From positions 434,001-498,000 of the forward strand of contig JAKUDP010000028.1 of assembly GCA_022570795.1 (NCBI GenBank): a stretch of 64,000 nt of DNA. Reading direction: 5' to 3'. This stretch comes from Sphaerulina vaccinii. Lineage: Eukaryota > Ascomycota > Dothideomycetes > Mycosphaerellales > Mycosphaerellaceae. Positions 10,313 to 22,073 of the stretch are shown here, piece by piece (the first letter of the stretch is position 1; each line of letters starts with the position of its first letter). Made by a program: the position numbers and the translations under genes. Under the pieces are notes generated by a model. The model had not been told where the DNA came from, made no database searches, and saw only the letters and a program-made list of their open reading frames with translations.

Positions 10313-11560
10313 CTATGGACAAGGTGGAAGTAAAGGTGACCCACGCGAGACTTCCCACTGCGTGTCTACCTGAATGAACATATCATCTTGTCCGAGGCTG
10401 TCTTGACGACGCACTCTTTCGGGAGATCTCGAAGGACCGCTTGTTGCACGAATCTCAGTAGTGGTCGTAGGCTCAAAAGCATGCTGCGCTCCGGCTCCGA
10501 AGTCGACCGAATCGAATCCTTCTCTGGCAAGAGACTTTTCTTGTGACTTTTTACTGCTGACTTGTGTGCCGTCTGATCGTTTCGTGCGGAATGTCGATAG
10601 CGGGTACGAGTTCGATCTTGAACTGCCCGAGTACTCGCTTGGTCGCAGAGCGCCGTAGAACGTGCTGAGGTCCTTGATGAATGGTCTGAGGATCGGTAAA
10701 GTTGTTGATATAAGGGAGAAATTGATCTGTGTTACACTCCACACGATGTACAACGATTCTCTCCTCGAGAAGTTTGCGATTCCGTCTTGGTCGAAGGTCC
10801 TTAAGCGCACCGCAATGATAGCGATGATCGGCAGTCTCAATCCAAATGCTATGACAACCATAGATTTCTTGAGAAACTTGGTTTGAAGTCGCAGGACGAG
10901 TAGAATAGCGCATCCAAAGAGTGCGATCTCGAGGATGATGTCCAGTATTCCGATAGCGAGCACTCGTCTATACACGCCATTACACGCACCCGATGCCATC
11001 GACCATGGAGAACTCAGGTTACACTGCAGAGCAAAGGCAAAGATAGATCCGATCATCCAGGTGAAGGTACAGACCAGAAAGACGTTCAGAGTCGTCCTGA
11101 CTGATGTTTGAGGCGTTAGGCGCATGATGAAGTATGCAATTGACGCCTTGCAAAAGCCCAATGCAAGGACCATGAGCAGCTGGCTCGTGTAGAAAGACTG
11201 CTAGCGATCAGTCAATCCATCTCATCAATGCCGGGCATACTCGCATACCTTCTCTACACTTCGCAGTTCAGAAGCTGACAGCAAGCTCACGGCCCTGCCC
11301 AAGCCTTTGCTACATCCGCTCAACACGACACTCTGCTGGACGAATGCAAAGACCGTACCAGTCGCCAGTAACACATCGTCCAGCCCGCCCTGCTGTCTCG
11401 ATATGATCTTTACGTAGATCCGAATCGCGGTCGATAAAAGCGCCATGGCCATACCGATGGCTGTCGCAATGATGATCCATCCTCCTTGGTCTTCGTCGCT
11501 AATCACCGCGAAAGGTGGGTAGTAGCCCTCGGGCACCACGAATTGAGCAGGTTCTCCCAT
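10313..11560 (-). CDS. Rhodopsin-domain seven-transmembrane protein (fungal family)
   Basis: Exons 11560..11249 and 11200..10313 (or 11197, as two CAGs lie side by side) give about 399 residues. Seven hydrophobic segments are visible, beginning GGWIIIATAIGMAMALLST, with the loop RIYVKIISRQQGGLDDVL that is characteristic of the fungal rhodopsin-like domain (Fung_rhodopsin), and WSVTQINFSLISTTLPILRPF near the last helix. A roughly 120-residue Ser/Arg-rich cytoplasmic tail follows. No retinal-binding Lys can be asserted; members of this family are plasma-membrane proteins of largely unknown function, some implicated in signalling. Confidence 0.85.
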
Positions 11561-12598
11561 ACATACATAGATCGGTCGTCGTTAGAGATGTTGATAAGAC
11601 AGGACATGACAATGGTCCAGTGTAGATGCCGCATCAGCGTGCTGGGAGGGTGACAGGAAAGTTCTCGTATCCGGAGCTTACTCGTACATGTACGTGACCA
11701 AGCGTGATCAGCCTTGATCGTCCCTGGACCTGGAAAGCCACGACAATGAATGCCTGCAACTGTGATCGGAGTCGAAAATGTCTTCGGAAAAAGCTGCTTG
11801 TTAAGTGAGTCTGCTCGTTTGCAAACGCTTGAATACAAGCACGAGCTTCTCATCTCGGGCGAAAGTCCCATGTGCATGCTACATGTGAAGATCGTCCATG
11901 CGAACGTCACAGCTATGGCGCCGAGCATGGGATGAAGCATGGTGCTTGGCAAGTAGCAGAATGCGAGCTCTTCTCACGCATACCAACCTCTTCCGAAGCG
12001 TCATCGTGAGCATTAGCAGGCGGTGACAGATGCTAATATTCGAGACGATGGTGGATGAGGAAGAACAAGAAAGAGAGTTGAAGTAGAGTTCTCGGTTACG
12101 TCGACCGACCTAACCACGAATGACCCTAGCTCCGCTGATCTGGCTCGGCTTCGTATTTCAATGGTCGCTTCTGCGGTGGAGAACTTGCAGCACTGCAAGG
12201 ACCTCGATTTTCTGACCAATACCCAAGTCGAAAACATCCAAGCTGTCACACTGATCAATATCGCTGCAGGAATGCCACCTCTCGGCAGAGGTCGCGATGG
12301 CTTGGATGCAGGGACACGACAGTCTTGACATGCAGCATGCAGCAGATTCACAGGGATATCCTCAAGCTCGACCAGGCCGATGATGTTCACTACCTCCAAG
12401 CGACCATCTGTGCTGCCAATCATAGGACTGTCGGTACCAACGGCTCATATCACCTCCGCTCATGAATTCTTGCCTCGCCAGATACGAATCTGAGTTCCCA
12501 CGTGGTGAAAACGCTTATCCTCTACTCAGACCTCTTCTTGTGGGTGTCTCCAACCACACTCTAGCAGGGAGAGAGGCTATTCAGAATCTCCGTCCACG
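11561..12598. other. Divergent promoter region with a possible transcription-factor fragment
   Basis: Upstream region for both the rhodopsin-like gene and the permease. Within it a plus-strand frame at about 12101..12328 (SADLARLRISMVASAVENLQ.., TNTQVENIQAVTLINIAAG) reads like part of a fungal-specific transcription factor domain, without a start codon or zinc cluster. I treat it as a probable relic. A minus-strand frame at 12013..12423 is its shadow. Confidence 0.35.
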
Positions 12599-14254
12599 AT
12601 GGACAAGACAGGCACGTCCACTGTAGGCGTTGAGCCGCAGATGACCTTCGAGCAAGCCATCATGGATGACAAGAACAGCGCTTTAGCACCCTCAGTGGCA
12701 CCGAAGTACCTTGGAACGGCCTCAGATCAGCGAGATATGATGACTCTTGGGAAGAAGCAGGTTTTGCGACGGAACTTTAGATTCATAACTATGCTGGGTT
12801 TCGGCTCTACAGTCATATGTTCCTGGGAAGTCATCCTACCGGTGTTTGTCTTCGTATTGACGGATGGTGGATACGGCACCTTGTTCTGGGGATTCATAGC
12901 AGTAACGGCGGGTATGCTATTAGTCTATGCAAGTCTGGCCGAGATGGTCAGTATGTGTCCGACCGCAGGAGGTCAATACCATTGGGTGTAAGAGAATACC
13001 GTAGCACAAGTGCTGCATGGATAATCTGCTAACAGCAGGCATAGATCAGAGTTCGCGCCTCCGAAGTATCAGAAGATTCTCAGCTACATGACCGGCTGGT
13101 TGTGTAGTACAGGCTGGCAGGTCTTTCTCGCCAGTGTTGCGTTCATGGTGGGAGGTATTATCCAGGGCCTGATTGCATTGAACTATCCGGACTACGCATT
13201 CGATCGATGGCATGCTACGCTTCTGACCATCGCTATCATGGCCTTTGCCATCATATTCAACACAGTCCTCGCTGTGCGATTACCTCTGGTCGAAGGTGTC
13301 GTACTGATACTGCACATCGCAGGCTTCTTTGCGGTATTCGTCCCACTCTGGGTACTGGCTCCACGAGCTCACAACGATGTTCTGTTCTCCTTCACCAACA
13401 ATGGAGGCTGGCCAACCCAAGGAATTGCCTCGATGATTGGCTTGACCACACCTCTAACAGCATTGATTGGCTACGACTGCAGTGTACACATGAGCGAGGA
13501 GCTATTCGATGCATCACTCACCATGCCTCGAGCTATAATGTGGACAGTTGGCCCAAACGCAGCACTTGGCTTTCTCATGGCCGTGACGCTCTGCTTCGTC
13601 GCTGGAGATCCAGCAACACTGCTTGAGACAACGACAGGCCAACCATTCATTCAAGTCTTCTACAACGGCACAAGAAGTCTTGGAGGCACGAACGCTATGG
13701 TCTCAATAGTGGTCGTCTGCCTGACCTCCTGCTGTATCAGTGAAGTGGCCACCGCATCGCGACAGTTATGGTCTTTCGCACGAGACAACGGCATACCAGG
13801 CTCTACTTGGATTGCCCACGTAACACCAGGCTGGAACATACCTTTGCGCTCTGTTCTGGTCTCGTTCGTCATAACCTCACTCCTGGCCTGTATCAACCTG
13901 GGCTCTTCCACGGCATTGAATGCGATCAACAGTCTGGGTGGAGTGTCAGTTCTAAGCAGCTACTTCATCACGATTGCATGTCTGATTTGGAGAAGACTGT
14001 ATGGTGCGCCACTACCGCCACGGAGATGGTCTTTAGGGAAGTTTGGCTTGCCTATCAACATTGCGGCTTTGTGCTTTCTAGTGCCACTCTGGTTCTTCAG
14101 CTTCTGGCCGCTTGCGCAGCCTGTGACACCGCAGAATATGAACTGGAACTCAACTATGTTCGGCGGCATGCTGATCATATCTGTGGTGTATTACGTTGCA
14201 TATGGGCGGAAAGTGTACACTGGTCCGGTGGTATTAGTGAAGAGAGATCTGTAG
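12599..14254 (+). CDS. APC-superfamily amino acid/GABA/choline-type permease
   Basis: Exons 12599..12987 and 13045..14254 join in phase 2 to 532 residues with about twelve hydrophobic segments. The N-terminal soluble stretch leads into GFGSTVICSWEVILPVFVF and the conserved PTAGGQYHWVSEFAPPKY of the amino acid-choline transporter subfamily (Uga4/Hnm1-like). GYDCSVHMSEELFDASLTMPRA, the helix 6-7 signature of the same subfamily, is also present. Expected role: plasma-membrane uptake of an amino acid, GABA, polyamine or choline; the substrate cannot be read from sequence. The splice acceptor was chosen because it restores VSEFAPPKY exactly. Confidence 0.9.
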
Positions 14255-14763
14255 TCGAATTCCATCTACTGCGTCTACTACTTTGCAGACATTACTCATC
14301 TCATCTCGTAGGCCTCGCTCACTCGCAGCCATTCGTTCTCATCAAGCACATCCTCTCCATACCCAATCACTCCTCCAAATTTGGAACGTCGTCGTGCTCG
14401 ATGGCGAGGTATGCCTTGTAGCTGGCGAGCTTTGCTGTCTCTTCAGCACCACTCTCGCTCTTCTGTCCATACTTTACAACCATGTCGCCATCGATTCGGG
14501 CCATATCGCTCACTTTAGCTCTACTACTCTTGAGTTGAGTCTCCTCGACTCCGTTGTGTGAGTGTATGTAATGCGTATAAGTCACTCGCGGTAATCAGGA
14601 GGGAAGATACTATTACACTTACGGCACAAGTAGCAGACATTGACGACCCGGTCCCCAGTAGCCGGCCTGACATATAGTGACCAGCAAACAGAAGAACACT
14701 CATGACTGAGACTGTACCTTCTACATGTTCAAGCCGCTTGTCACTTCTGTCTTATGTAATGGA
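14255..14763. other. Intergenic between convergent genes
   Basis: 3' flanks of the permease and of the 3-TM protein. Nothing else recognised. Confidence 0.5.
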
Positions 14764-15370
14764 TCACACGTCCACAAGCTGAGCAGGTCTGATGTCTTCC
14801 TTCTCATCGAGCGAATGGCCACGTTCTATCGCAGAAAGTCTCGCTACTCAACATCAGCTACCGGCAACTCTGCGAAAGAGTGAATAACATACCCTTTTTC
14901 CACTTCTCGATGCGCTCCATCTCAAGAATTTTGTTGAATAGGGTATCGCCGTGGCCCATGCAGTACGCGACTCCAATTACGAACATGCCAATACCGTTCG
15001 CTAGCGAGAACCAGGAGTACCATCGTATGTGCGCCGGATTATCGATCCACGTGCAGATGAAAGAAATGACTTGCAGCACTCCAGCAATAGCGAAACCAAT
15101 TCCAGCAATCATCATTGACGACTTCTTAGGTTTCGTTGTCGCATCGTCAGCCATTACTTCGCGCAGTCGTCGGAGTTTCCTTTCTTCCTCAGGTGCTATC
15201 TGGGACATTGTATATCTATGTTCCCACATAATGAAGATGGGCCAGTATGGCGAAATGAACGCAAAGTAAGTGAGCCCTTGCTTGAATGTCGTTTTGTCGC
15301 CTGCGGTTGTCGTCATGTTCGGCTTGACGGTGGTTTCTTGGCCTTCAGATACTGCCGTCTTCTCAGACAT
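14764..15370 (-). CDS. Small three-transmembrane protein, unknown function
   Basis: Exons 15370..14893 and 14843..14764 give 185 residues. The short second exon (ARLSAIERGHSLDEKEDI.., ending VDV) continues the KWKK helix smoothly, whereas the unspliced frame stops soon after. Three hydrophobic segments are visible: GLTYFAFISPYWPIFIMW, MMIAGIGFAIAGVLQVISF and WFSLANGIGMFVIGVAYCM. The N-terminal 28 residues and the last 45 are polar. No family recognised; probably an endomembrane or plasma-membrane protein. Confidence 0.65.
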
Positions 15371-15973
15371 GTTGTAGGCTGGATATTCGAAAGTTTGGAG
15401 TTCGAAGAAGGCGAGAGATGTTTCCTAATGAAGGCGTGAAGTGCGATGGTGCTTTGCTGCGCCGCGGGAGGATCTGTGTTGCGAAGGTTTACTTGCCGTA
15501 TATCCTTAGGGACGATCTTCACTCTCAGCATTATTGAATGCTTAGCTGAACCGGAGCATATACACTTGAGCAGAGTTTCCCAGGTGAATGATGAGAGGGC
15601 TCAAATGTCTGTTAAACAGTGGTGAATACGAAGCGTGAATGCTCAAAAACGGAGTAAGAACTTGAGCTGGAGAAGCTGCCTGTCCAACATCAGACTGATA
15701 CACAGCCCGGCGCGATGAAGCATGGTTTCATGAACTGTGACAGGGAGATTTCGATGCGGAGGCTGTCGATGCTACTGGCAATGTCAGAGACGGGTATACA
15801 GAATGTGAGGTCAAAGAAGTCGAAAGTAGAACCTGAGGCAGGAGCGAGCCAAGATTTTCGGGCCGTTGCCGCCTTTAGCGCCAGCACACTTCCAAAAGCT
15901 GCAGGTCGAAATCCTGAACTTCTGAACTTCAGGTCCGCTGTGACAAGATATCGACAACACCTCACCACACACC
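15371..15973. other. Promoter and 5' UTR region of RPL3 and of the 3-TM gene
   Basis: Divergent intergenic region of 0.6 kb. Open frames here are shadows. No motif I can assign with confidence. Confidence 0.5.
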
Positions 15974-17334
15974 ATGTCGCACCGAAAGTTCGAAGCGCCT
16001 CGCCATGGCTCGCTGGCTTTCTTGCCACGCAAGCGCGCTGCCCGCCACAGAGGAAAGGTCAAGTCGTAAGCATTACCGAAACAGTGGTGGACAGTACAGC
16101 GTTGGAGGAGAAAAAGACTGACAAAAAGTGTTTTGCCAGCTTCCCAAAGGACGACCCTAAGCAGAAGTGCCACTTGACCGCCACCATGGGCTACAAGGCC
16201 GGCATGACCACCATCGTCCGCGACCTCGACCGTCCTGGCGCGAAGTTGCACAAGAAGGAGATCGTCGAGGCATGCACTGTCATCGAAACTCCTCCGGTAC
16301 GAGTGTCGGCGCCAATACCATTCATGGCATGCGCTTACCCGTACATTACAGATAATCGTCGTTGGTTTGGTGGGATACATCGAGACTCCTCGTGGCCTCC
16401 GCTCGTTGACCACTGTGTGGGCTGAGCACTTGTCCGACGAGGTCAAGCGCCGATTCTACAAGAACTGGTACAAGAGCAAGAAGAAGGCTTTCACCAAGTA
16501 CGCCAAGAAGCATGCCGACGAGAGCGGCAAGAGCATCACCCGCGACCTCGAGCGCATCAAGAAGTACTGCACCGTCGTGCGTGTGCTTGCCCACACCCAG
16601 ATCTCCAAGACTCCTCTCAAGCAGAAGAAGGCCCACCTTATGGAGATCCAGGTCAACGGTGGCTCCATCGCTGACAAGGTCGAGTTCGGCAACGGTCTCT
16701 TCGAGAAGCCAGTCGAGATCGACTCCATCTTCGAGCAGGACGAGATGATCGACTGCATCGCCGTCACCAAGGGTCACGGATACCAGGGTGTCACCAGCCG
16801 TTGGGGAACCAAGAAGCTGCCGCGCAAGACTCACAAGGGTCTCCGCAAGGTCGCTTGTATCGGTGCATGGCATCCATCGCACGTGCAATGGACTGTTGCC
16901 CGTGCTGGTCAAATGGGTTACCACCACCGTACCTCTGTCAACCACAAGGTGTACCGCATTGGCAAGGGTACCGACGAGGGTAACGCCACCACCGACTTCG
17001 ACCACAGCAAGAAGCAGATCACACCGTATGTTCACTCTTTATCTTCACAAATCAAGATACGTGCTAACAAGATTGCAGTATGGGTGGCTTCGTCCGCTAC
17101 GGTGAGGTCAAGAACGACTTCGTGCTCCTGAAGGGTTCCGTCCCAGGTGTTAAGAAGCGAGTCATGACCCTCCGCAAGTCCATGTTCATCCACACCTCCC
17201 GCCGTGCGCTCGAGAAGGTCGAACTCAAGTGGATCGATACCTCCTCCAAGTTCGGTCATGGTGCATACCAGACACCTACCGAGAAGAAGCAATTCATCGG
17301 TACACTCAAGAAGGACTTGGTTGTCGCACAATAA
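15974..17334 (+). CDS. RPL3: 60S ribosomal protein L3 (uL3)
   Basis: Exons 15974..16065, 16140..16296, 16352..17025 and 17079..17334 give 392 residues, the normal length of fungal L3. It begins MSHRKFEAPRHGSLAFLPRK and contains the hallmark FPKDDPKQKCHLTAT, GYKAGMTTIVRDL, VGLVGYIETPRGLRSLTTVW and the W-finger segment KGLRKVACIGAWHPSHVQW, with the histidine modified in yeast L3 (GAWHPSHV). L3 is a core protein of the large subunit near the peptidyl transferase centre. The 5'-heavy intron pattern is typical of ribosomal protein genes. Confidence 0.98.
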
Positions 17335-17848
17335 GCGTCTGTCTATTAGCGTCACGATAAAAGGCTGGTGTCGGCGTTTATTACGGTCCTGTCAGAGCTT
17401 GAAAGGCTTACAGGACTGTATCGGCTTGCAGGGTAGTTTGTTCAAATGATACCAAAACAACGTTCTGCCTGTCGTGCACAATCTCACTTCTCTTCCTTGT
17501 TCCTTCTTGACTCGCTATTGTCCATCATCTTATGCACTGGCTCACTCTCACGGGCCATGTAGCTATTGTCACCACCATCAATACTAAGTGAATGAGCTGC
17601 TAACAATAAGGTGAGCGTTCGGACAATGGCTTCAATTGTGCTTCACCGGTTAGGTGCATTAAAGAGGCCTCTCACTTATATAAACTGACTTCCTCCTCAC
17701 CTTGCCACTTCCTCTGCCATATGCCACAAGCCATGGCCAGAACCATTCGACCACATCCTCCTACTAGCACTTACTGATACCACTTTCCAGTCCTAAGCCA
17801 GATCACTCGTACAAGCAAGAATTGAGAGCAACCTCACCTCCTCCCACC
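17335..17848. other. RPL3 3' flank and promoter of the downstream gene
   Basis: Contains a TATA-like box (separate entry) and otherwise no recognised element. Confidence 0.5.
17677..17684 (+). promoter_or_regulatory. TATA-like box
   Basis: TATATAAA lies about 165 bp upstream of the ATG at 17849, a plausible core-promoter position for the next gene. Seen by eye only. Confidence 0.45.
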
Positions 17849-18741
17849 ATGTCGTGCACCACCTCACCGAAGCTCGAAGAGTGCCTAGACTCCATGCGAG
17901 ACTACCTCGTACACTACTTCGCAAAAGCCCGCGGTCCAGGCCCTCAACCCGAATACATAATCGTCTGCGCCGGCCACCCAAGCGAGAAAATTCTGGTATC
18001 CATTGTTGAGAAGAGGCAATTCGAGGAGCTGAACGCTCAGAATGACCAGGTGATTAGAGATGATCAGTATGAGGTTGAGATGTACTGGATCGCCAAGAGT
18101 AAGAAGGAGAAAGCGCTGAAAGACGGACCACCGAAGGATGAGAATAGGAAGGCGAGGAAACTGAGAGAGGTAGGCCAGTCCGTGAGCTAGATAGCATGAC
18201 TGATACTGACTGAGTACAGAAAGAAGAGAAGATGACCGACGCCATCCTGAAACACAACATCCTCTCCAAGCCAAAGCCGAAGCAGACGATCGACTTCAAT
18301 GGTGTCAAGTACGAAGTCATCATGAAGGACAGTCCAGTTGACTCTGAGTGTTGGTGTGATGACGAGAAATTTCGAAGCTTGTTCAAGGTATCTGGAACTC
18401 GTGGCCAAGAAGTCCTTGACGATAAGGGCAAAGTCGTTGGGGTCAAAGTCGTGCCAAACGTCATTGCGAAGGATGATGTGTTGTTCTTCGAGTTGACGAA
18501 GGGCGAAAGTGAGGATCCCGCTGTGGCTGAAGAGAAGAAGCGCAAGGAGGCCAGAAAGGCGAAGAAAGATAGACAGAAGGCCAAGAAGGAGGCTGCGAAG
18601 GTGCCGGAGCCGGTGGTCGCCCAGCTGGCAGAGGAGAAGGAGGCTGCTGAGAGGAAGAGAGCAGATTCGGTCGTCGCCGAGGAGACCACCGAGGAGGCTG
18701 AGAGTGTATCGTACGCCGCAGTGGTCCAGCGTATGGTATAG
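17849..18741 (+). CDS. Conserved-looking hypothetical protein with charged coiled-coil tail
   Basis: Exons 17849..18169 and 18220..18741 join in phase 0 to 280 residues. The ATG is in a good fungal context (ccaccATG). The N-terminal half is globular (EYIIVCAGHPSEKILVSIVE.., YEVEMYWIAKSKKEK), the central part has the segment TIDFNGVKYEVIMKDSPVD, and the last 90 residues are Lys/Glu/Ala-rich, probably a coiled coil. No family recognised. A long minus-strand frame (18054..18887) across the same region is a shadow. Confidence 0.7.
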
Positions 18742-19045
18742 AGGCGTATAGTGGCTTGAGCATCTCTGCTCTCCCGTTGCGTACCAGGCCATTCGATAGA
18801 CTGACAGCAGCCGAGAGGCAAGCTGTTCCGAGAATGGAGATACTTGTTTCTCTTTGCTTCTTCTGCGTTCACGAAGTCGTGTACCATGCCTCTTGATCTC
18901 CAGTCAGAGTGGCAGGAAGGACTTGCTTACATTGGAGAAGCGCCATGCCCCAGCGAATGTCTCATTTCCAATCACGCACCCTGACATTCGGTCTGCAAGT
19001 GCCAGTTGTAGGTCGGGGAGGATGTGCTTGAGCAAAAAGATCCAT

Positions 19046-19588
19046 TCATCCTTCCTTTCCACCCTCAACCACGTAGTATCTCCCAACCTTCTTACTTGCA
19101 GTCCCCAGCACATCCCACTTCTCATCATGCACACCCTCCCTCTTCCTTCTGATCCTCTTATGATGCTTGCCTCTGATCTCCTCCTTGCCAAGCGCGTCTC
19201 GCAAAGCCTCAAGTCCCAACTCAGCTTCTTTCTCGCCCTGCGTCGTCTCATCTCTTAGACTTCTTAGAGGCTCAATGCCAGTAGTATCCACATTCTGGAC
19301 ATCCTTCACGAAATGCAATTGTGAGGAAAGTGTAGAAAGCATTTGACGCTCTTCAGTTTCATTCTTCGGCGGTGGCAACGCGGATAGTCGCAGCAGGTGA
19401 TGAAGCTGTTTTGACGTGACTTGAGGTGTTTCCGAGATGGAGCTATTCGTGGGAAGCAGAGACGCTACAGACCATGTTGGCTCCGCGAGCAGTTCTTCCA
19501 TGTCCAAGGCGGCCTTTTGACTGTAAAGACGAATCGTAGTACTACGTGAGAGCAGAGCGATGCGCTGACAGCTTCTGGCCGCTTGCAT
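19046..19588 (-). CDS. Mitochondrial glutamyl-tRNA(Gln) amidotransferase subunit C-like protein
   Basis: The frame gives 180 residues from the ATG at 19588, chosen because MQAARSCQRIALLSRSTTIR is a textbook mitochondrial targeting peptide. An in-frame ATG at 19693 would add 35 residues. The body holds WSVASLLPTNSS.., VTSKQLHHLLRLSALPPP and VDTTGIEPLRSLRDET, matching the fungal GatC/Gta3-type domain, with a basic C-terminus (KHHKRIRRKREG). Expected role: helper subunit of the amidotransferase that converts Glu-tRNA(Gln) to Gln-tRNA(Gln) in mitochondria. It is divergent from the V-ATPase gene, about 300 bp away. Confidence 0.8.
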   Translation of the reverse strand: MQAARSCQRIALLSRSTTIRLYSQKAALDMEELLAEPTWSVASLLPTNSSISETPQVTSKQLHHLLRLSALPPPKNETEERQMLSTLSSQLHFVKDVQNVDTTGIEPLRSLRDETTQGEKEAELGLEALRDALGKEEIRGKHHKRIRRKREGVHDEKWDVLGTASKKVGRYYVVEGGKEG

Positions 19589-19892
19589 CGTTGCGCTGAG
19601 CAGTGGTCGTAAGGGCGCAGACTTGAAGATCAACGCAGATGTCAGTGAAACTAGTTGATTTCCTTGGCGCTGTCTCGATTGCGAGAGCTCCATGTCAAGC
19701 AAGCTTAAACCACCTGCGAGAAGACCAACCAGCCAGCGATACTCTTCTGCCCATACACCACCACACCTTTGCGCCTGATACTCCGCGCATACTCTCCGCT
19801 CCGTAGACTACGGTCGCCAACACTCCATACTCCTCGTCGCAAAGAGCGCACCTCTCGATCTTCATCCGCCGCCTCATCGTCCGCAGCCCATC

Positions 19893-21695
19893 ATGGCAAA
19901 GGGCGAGGACCTCGATCCTCGCATGATGCGGGTGACGCCGCGAGTGCGATACAACACCATCGGTGGTATCAATGGCCCGCTGGTCATGCTGGAGAATGTA
20001 GGAGCTTCCCAGCCTGTTAAGAGATAAAGATATGGAAGTAGGCACTAAGCATTGGCGATACAGGTCAAATTCCCACGATACAACGAGATTGTCTCTTTGA
20101 CTCTTCCAGATGGCACAGAAAGATCAGGGCAGGTGCTTGAAGCAAAGGGTACGATATAATATAGCACACGAACGGTATGAAGATGTCGGGAAGCTGATAT
20201 GTTGTCTATAGGCAACCGTGCTGTTGTCCAGGTCTTCGAGGGTACATCAGGCATTGATGTCAAGAAGGTGCGTATCATTACAAAGAAGAACGGATAGCTG
20301 AGGCAAAGCTGACATACTTTAGACGAAAGTTGAATTCACAGGCCACAGCTTGAAGCTCGGAGTATCAGAAGACATGTTGGGTCGTGTCTTCGATGGATCT
20401 GGACGAGCTATTGACAAGGGACCGAAAGTGCTGGCTGAGGACTATCTGGACATCAACGGTTCTCCTATCAACCCTTTCTCTCGAGTCTACCCCGAAGAGA
20501 TGATCTCCACGGGTATCTCAGCCATCGACACCATGAACTCCGTTGCTCGTGGACAGAAGATTCCTATCTTCTCTGCATCTGGTCTGCCTCACAACGAAAT
20601 CGCTGCACAGATTTGCAGGCAGGCAGGTTTGGTCAACCAAACCACAACATCATCGGGCGGAAAGCCTACCAAGGGCGTTCACGATGACCACGATGACAAC
20701 TTCTCTATCGTCTTCGGTGCCATGGGTGTCAACTTGGAAACCGCACGATTCTTCACAAAGGACTTCGAAGAGAATGGCAGTATGGAGCGTGTCACACTGT
20801 TCCTCAACTTGGCCAACGACCCCACGATTGAGCGTATCATCACTCCTCGTCTTGCACTTACGACTGCTGAATACTACGCCTACCAACTGGAGAAGCACGT
20901 TCTGGTCATTCTGACAGATCTGACCTCTTACTGTGATGCACTTCGTGAAGTGTCTGCAGCACGAGAAGAAGTCCCAGGTCGTCGTGGTTACCCAGGTTAC
21001 ATGTACACTGATTTGTCCACCATCTACGAACGTGCCGGTCGTGTGGCTGGCCGAAACGGTTCCATCACCCAAATCCCCATCTTGACTATGCCTAACGATG
21101 GTGAGCATATCCGAGCCCTTCCTCAATCTTCAACAGCTAACACGTAAATCTAGATATCACACATCCAATTCCCGACTTGACAGGTTACATCACGGAAGGC
21201 CAAATCTTCGTCGACCGTCAACTCGACAACAAGGGAGTCTACCCACCCATCAACGTCCTTCCCTCTCTATCCCGTCTCATGAAGTCCGCTATCGGAGAAG
21301 GCCACACCCGCAAAGACCATTCCGATGTTTCCAACCAGCTCTACGCCAAATACGCCATTGGTCGTGACGCAGCATCCATGAAAGCTGTCGTTGGTGAGGA
21401 AGCTTTGTCGAACGAAGACAAGCTTTCTCTCGAATTCTTGGAGAAGTTTGAGAAGACGTATATCTCTCAAGGCATGTATGAGAAGCGATCGATCTTTGAT
21501 GGGCTTGACAAGGCTTGGGAGCTGCTTAGGATTTACCCCAAGGAATTGCTTAACAGAATCCCTAAGAAGGTTTTGGATGAGTATTATGGCAGGAGCAGTA
21601 AGAAGCAGACGGAGAGCGGAAGTAAGGATAATGATGGAGAGCAGCAACAGAACGGTGAGCAGAATGGAGAGAGTGAGAACTTGATTGATGCATAG
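19893..21695 (+). CDS. VMA2: V-type proton ATPase subunit B
   Basis: Exons 19893..19997, 20064..20148, 20212..20267, 20323..21100 and 21154..21695 give 521 residues, the usual length. It carries RVRYNTIGGINGPLVMLE, GVSEDMLGRVFDGSGR, the catalytic-interface segment SASGLPHNEIAAQICRQAGL, FSIVFGAMGVNLETARFF and GYMYTDLSTIYERAGRVAGR. Subunit B is the non-catalytic nucleotide-binding subunit of the V1 sector that acidifies vacuoles and endosomes. It stops at a TAG (21693..21695) right after a normal Glu/Asn-rich tail, which shows TAG is an ordinary stop in this genome. Confidence 0.97.
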
Positions 21696-22073
21696 ATAGA
21701 TTGATTGGCAGCTGCAAAGTGCACAGGATGTATGGAGGGGTTTGTATCTACTACTACCAGGCAGCACAAGAAAGCGAGCGAGCGTGCATACAGACGATCG
21801 TTTCTCCCTCCACTATCATCACAGCAGTGAACACAAGCTCCTCTACGCCAACCAACCCTGACATTCGACTTCCGATGACCACATCTACGAGATCCCCCGA
21901 CTGATCGATTCTGTAGCGATTTTACTCGACAGTGACGTTGAGACCGAGCTGCTACAGTACATCTCCGACACGACCCTGAGTCAATCGATCTACGACGATA
22001 TGGAGCTCAGCAAAGATACTGAGAGATATCGCCTCATCTCCATGTGATCTAAGCAATATAATCTTGGTCCGCT
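21696..22073. other. Intergenic
   Basis: 3' flank of VMA2. Nothing recognised. Confidence 0.5.

Noticed and set aside
12013..12423. 136-codon minus-strand frame
   Set aside because: The plus-strand reading of the same bases is more protein-like; neither is a complete gene.
16346..17035. 229-codon minus-strand frame, Leu/Val-rich
   Set aside because: Antisense shadow of RPL3.
18054..18887. 277-codon minus-strand frame
   Set aside because: Shadow of the gene at 17849, which has a good start context, splice sites and balanced composition.
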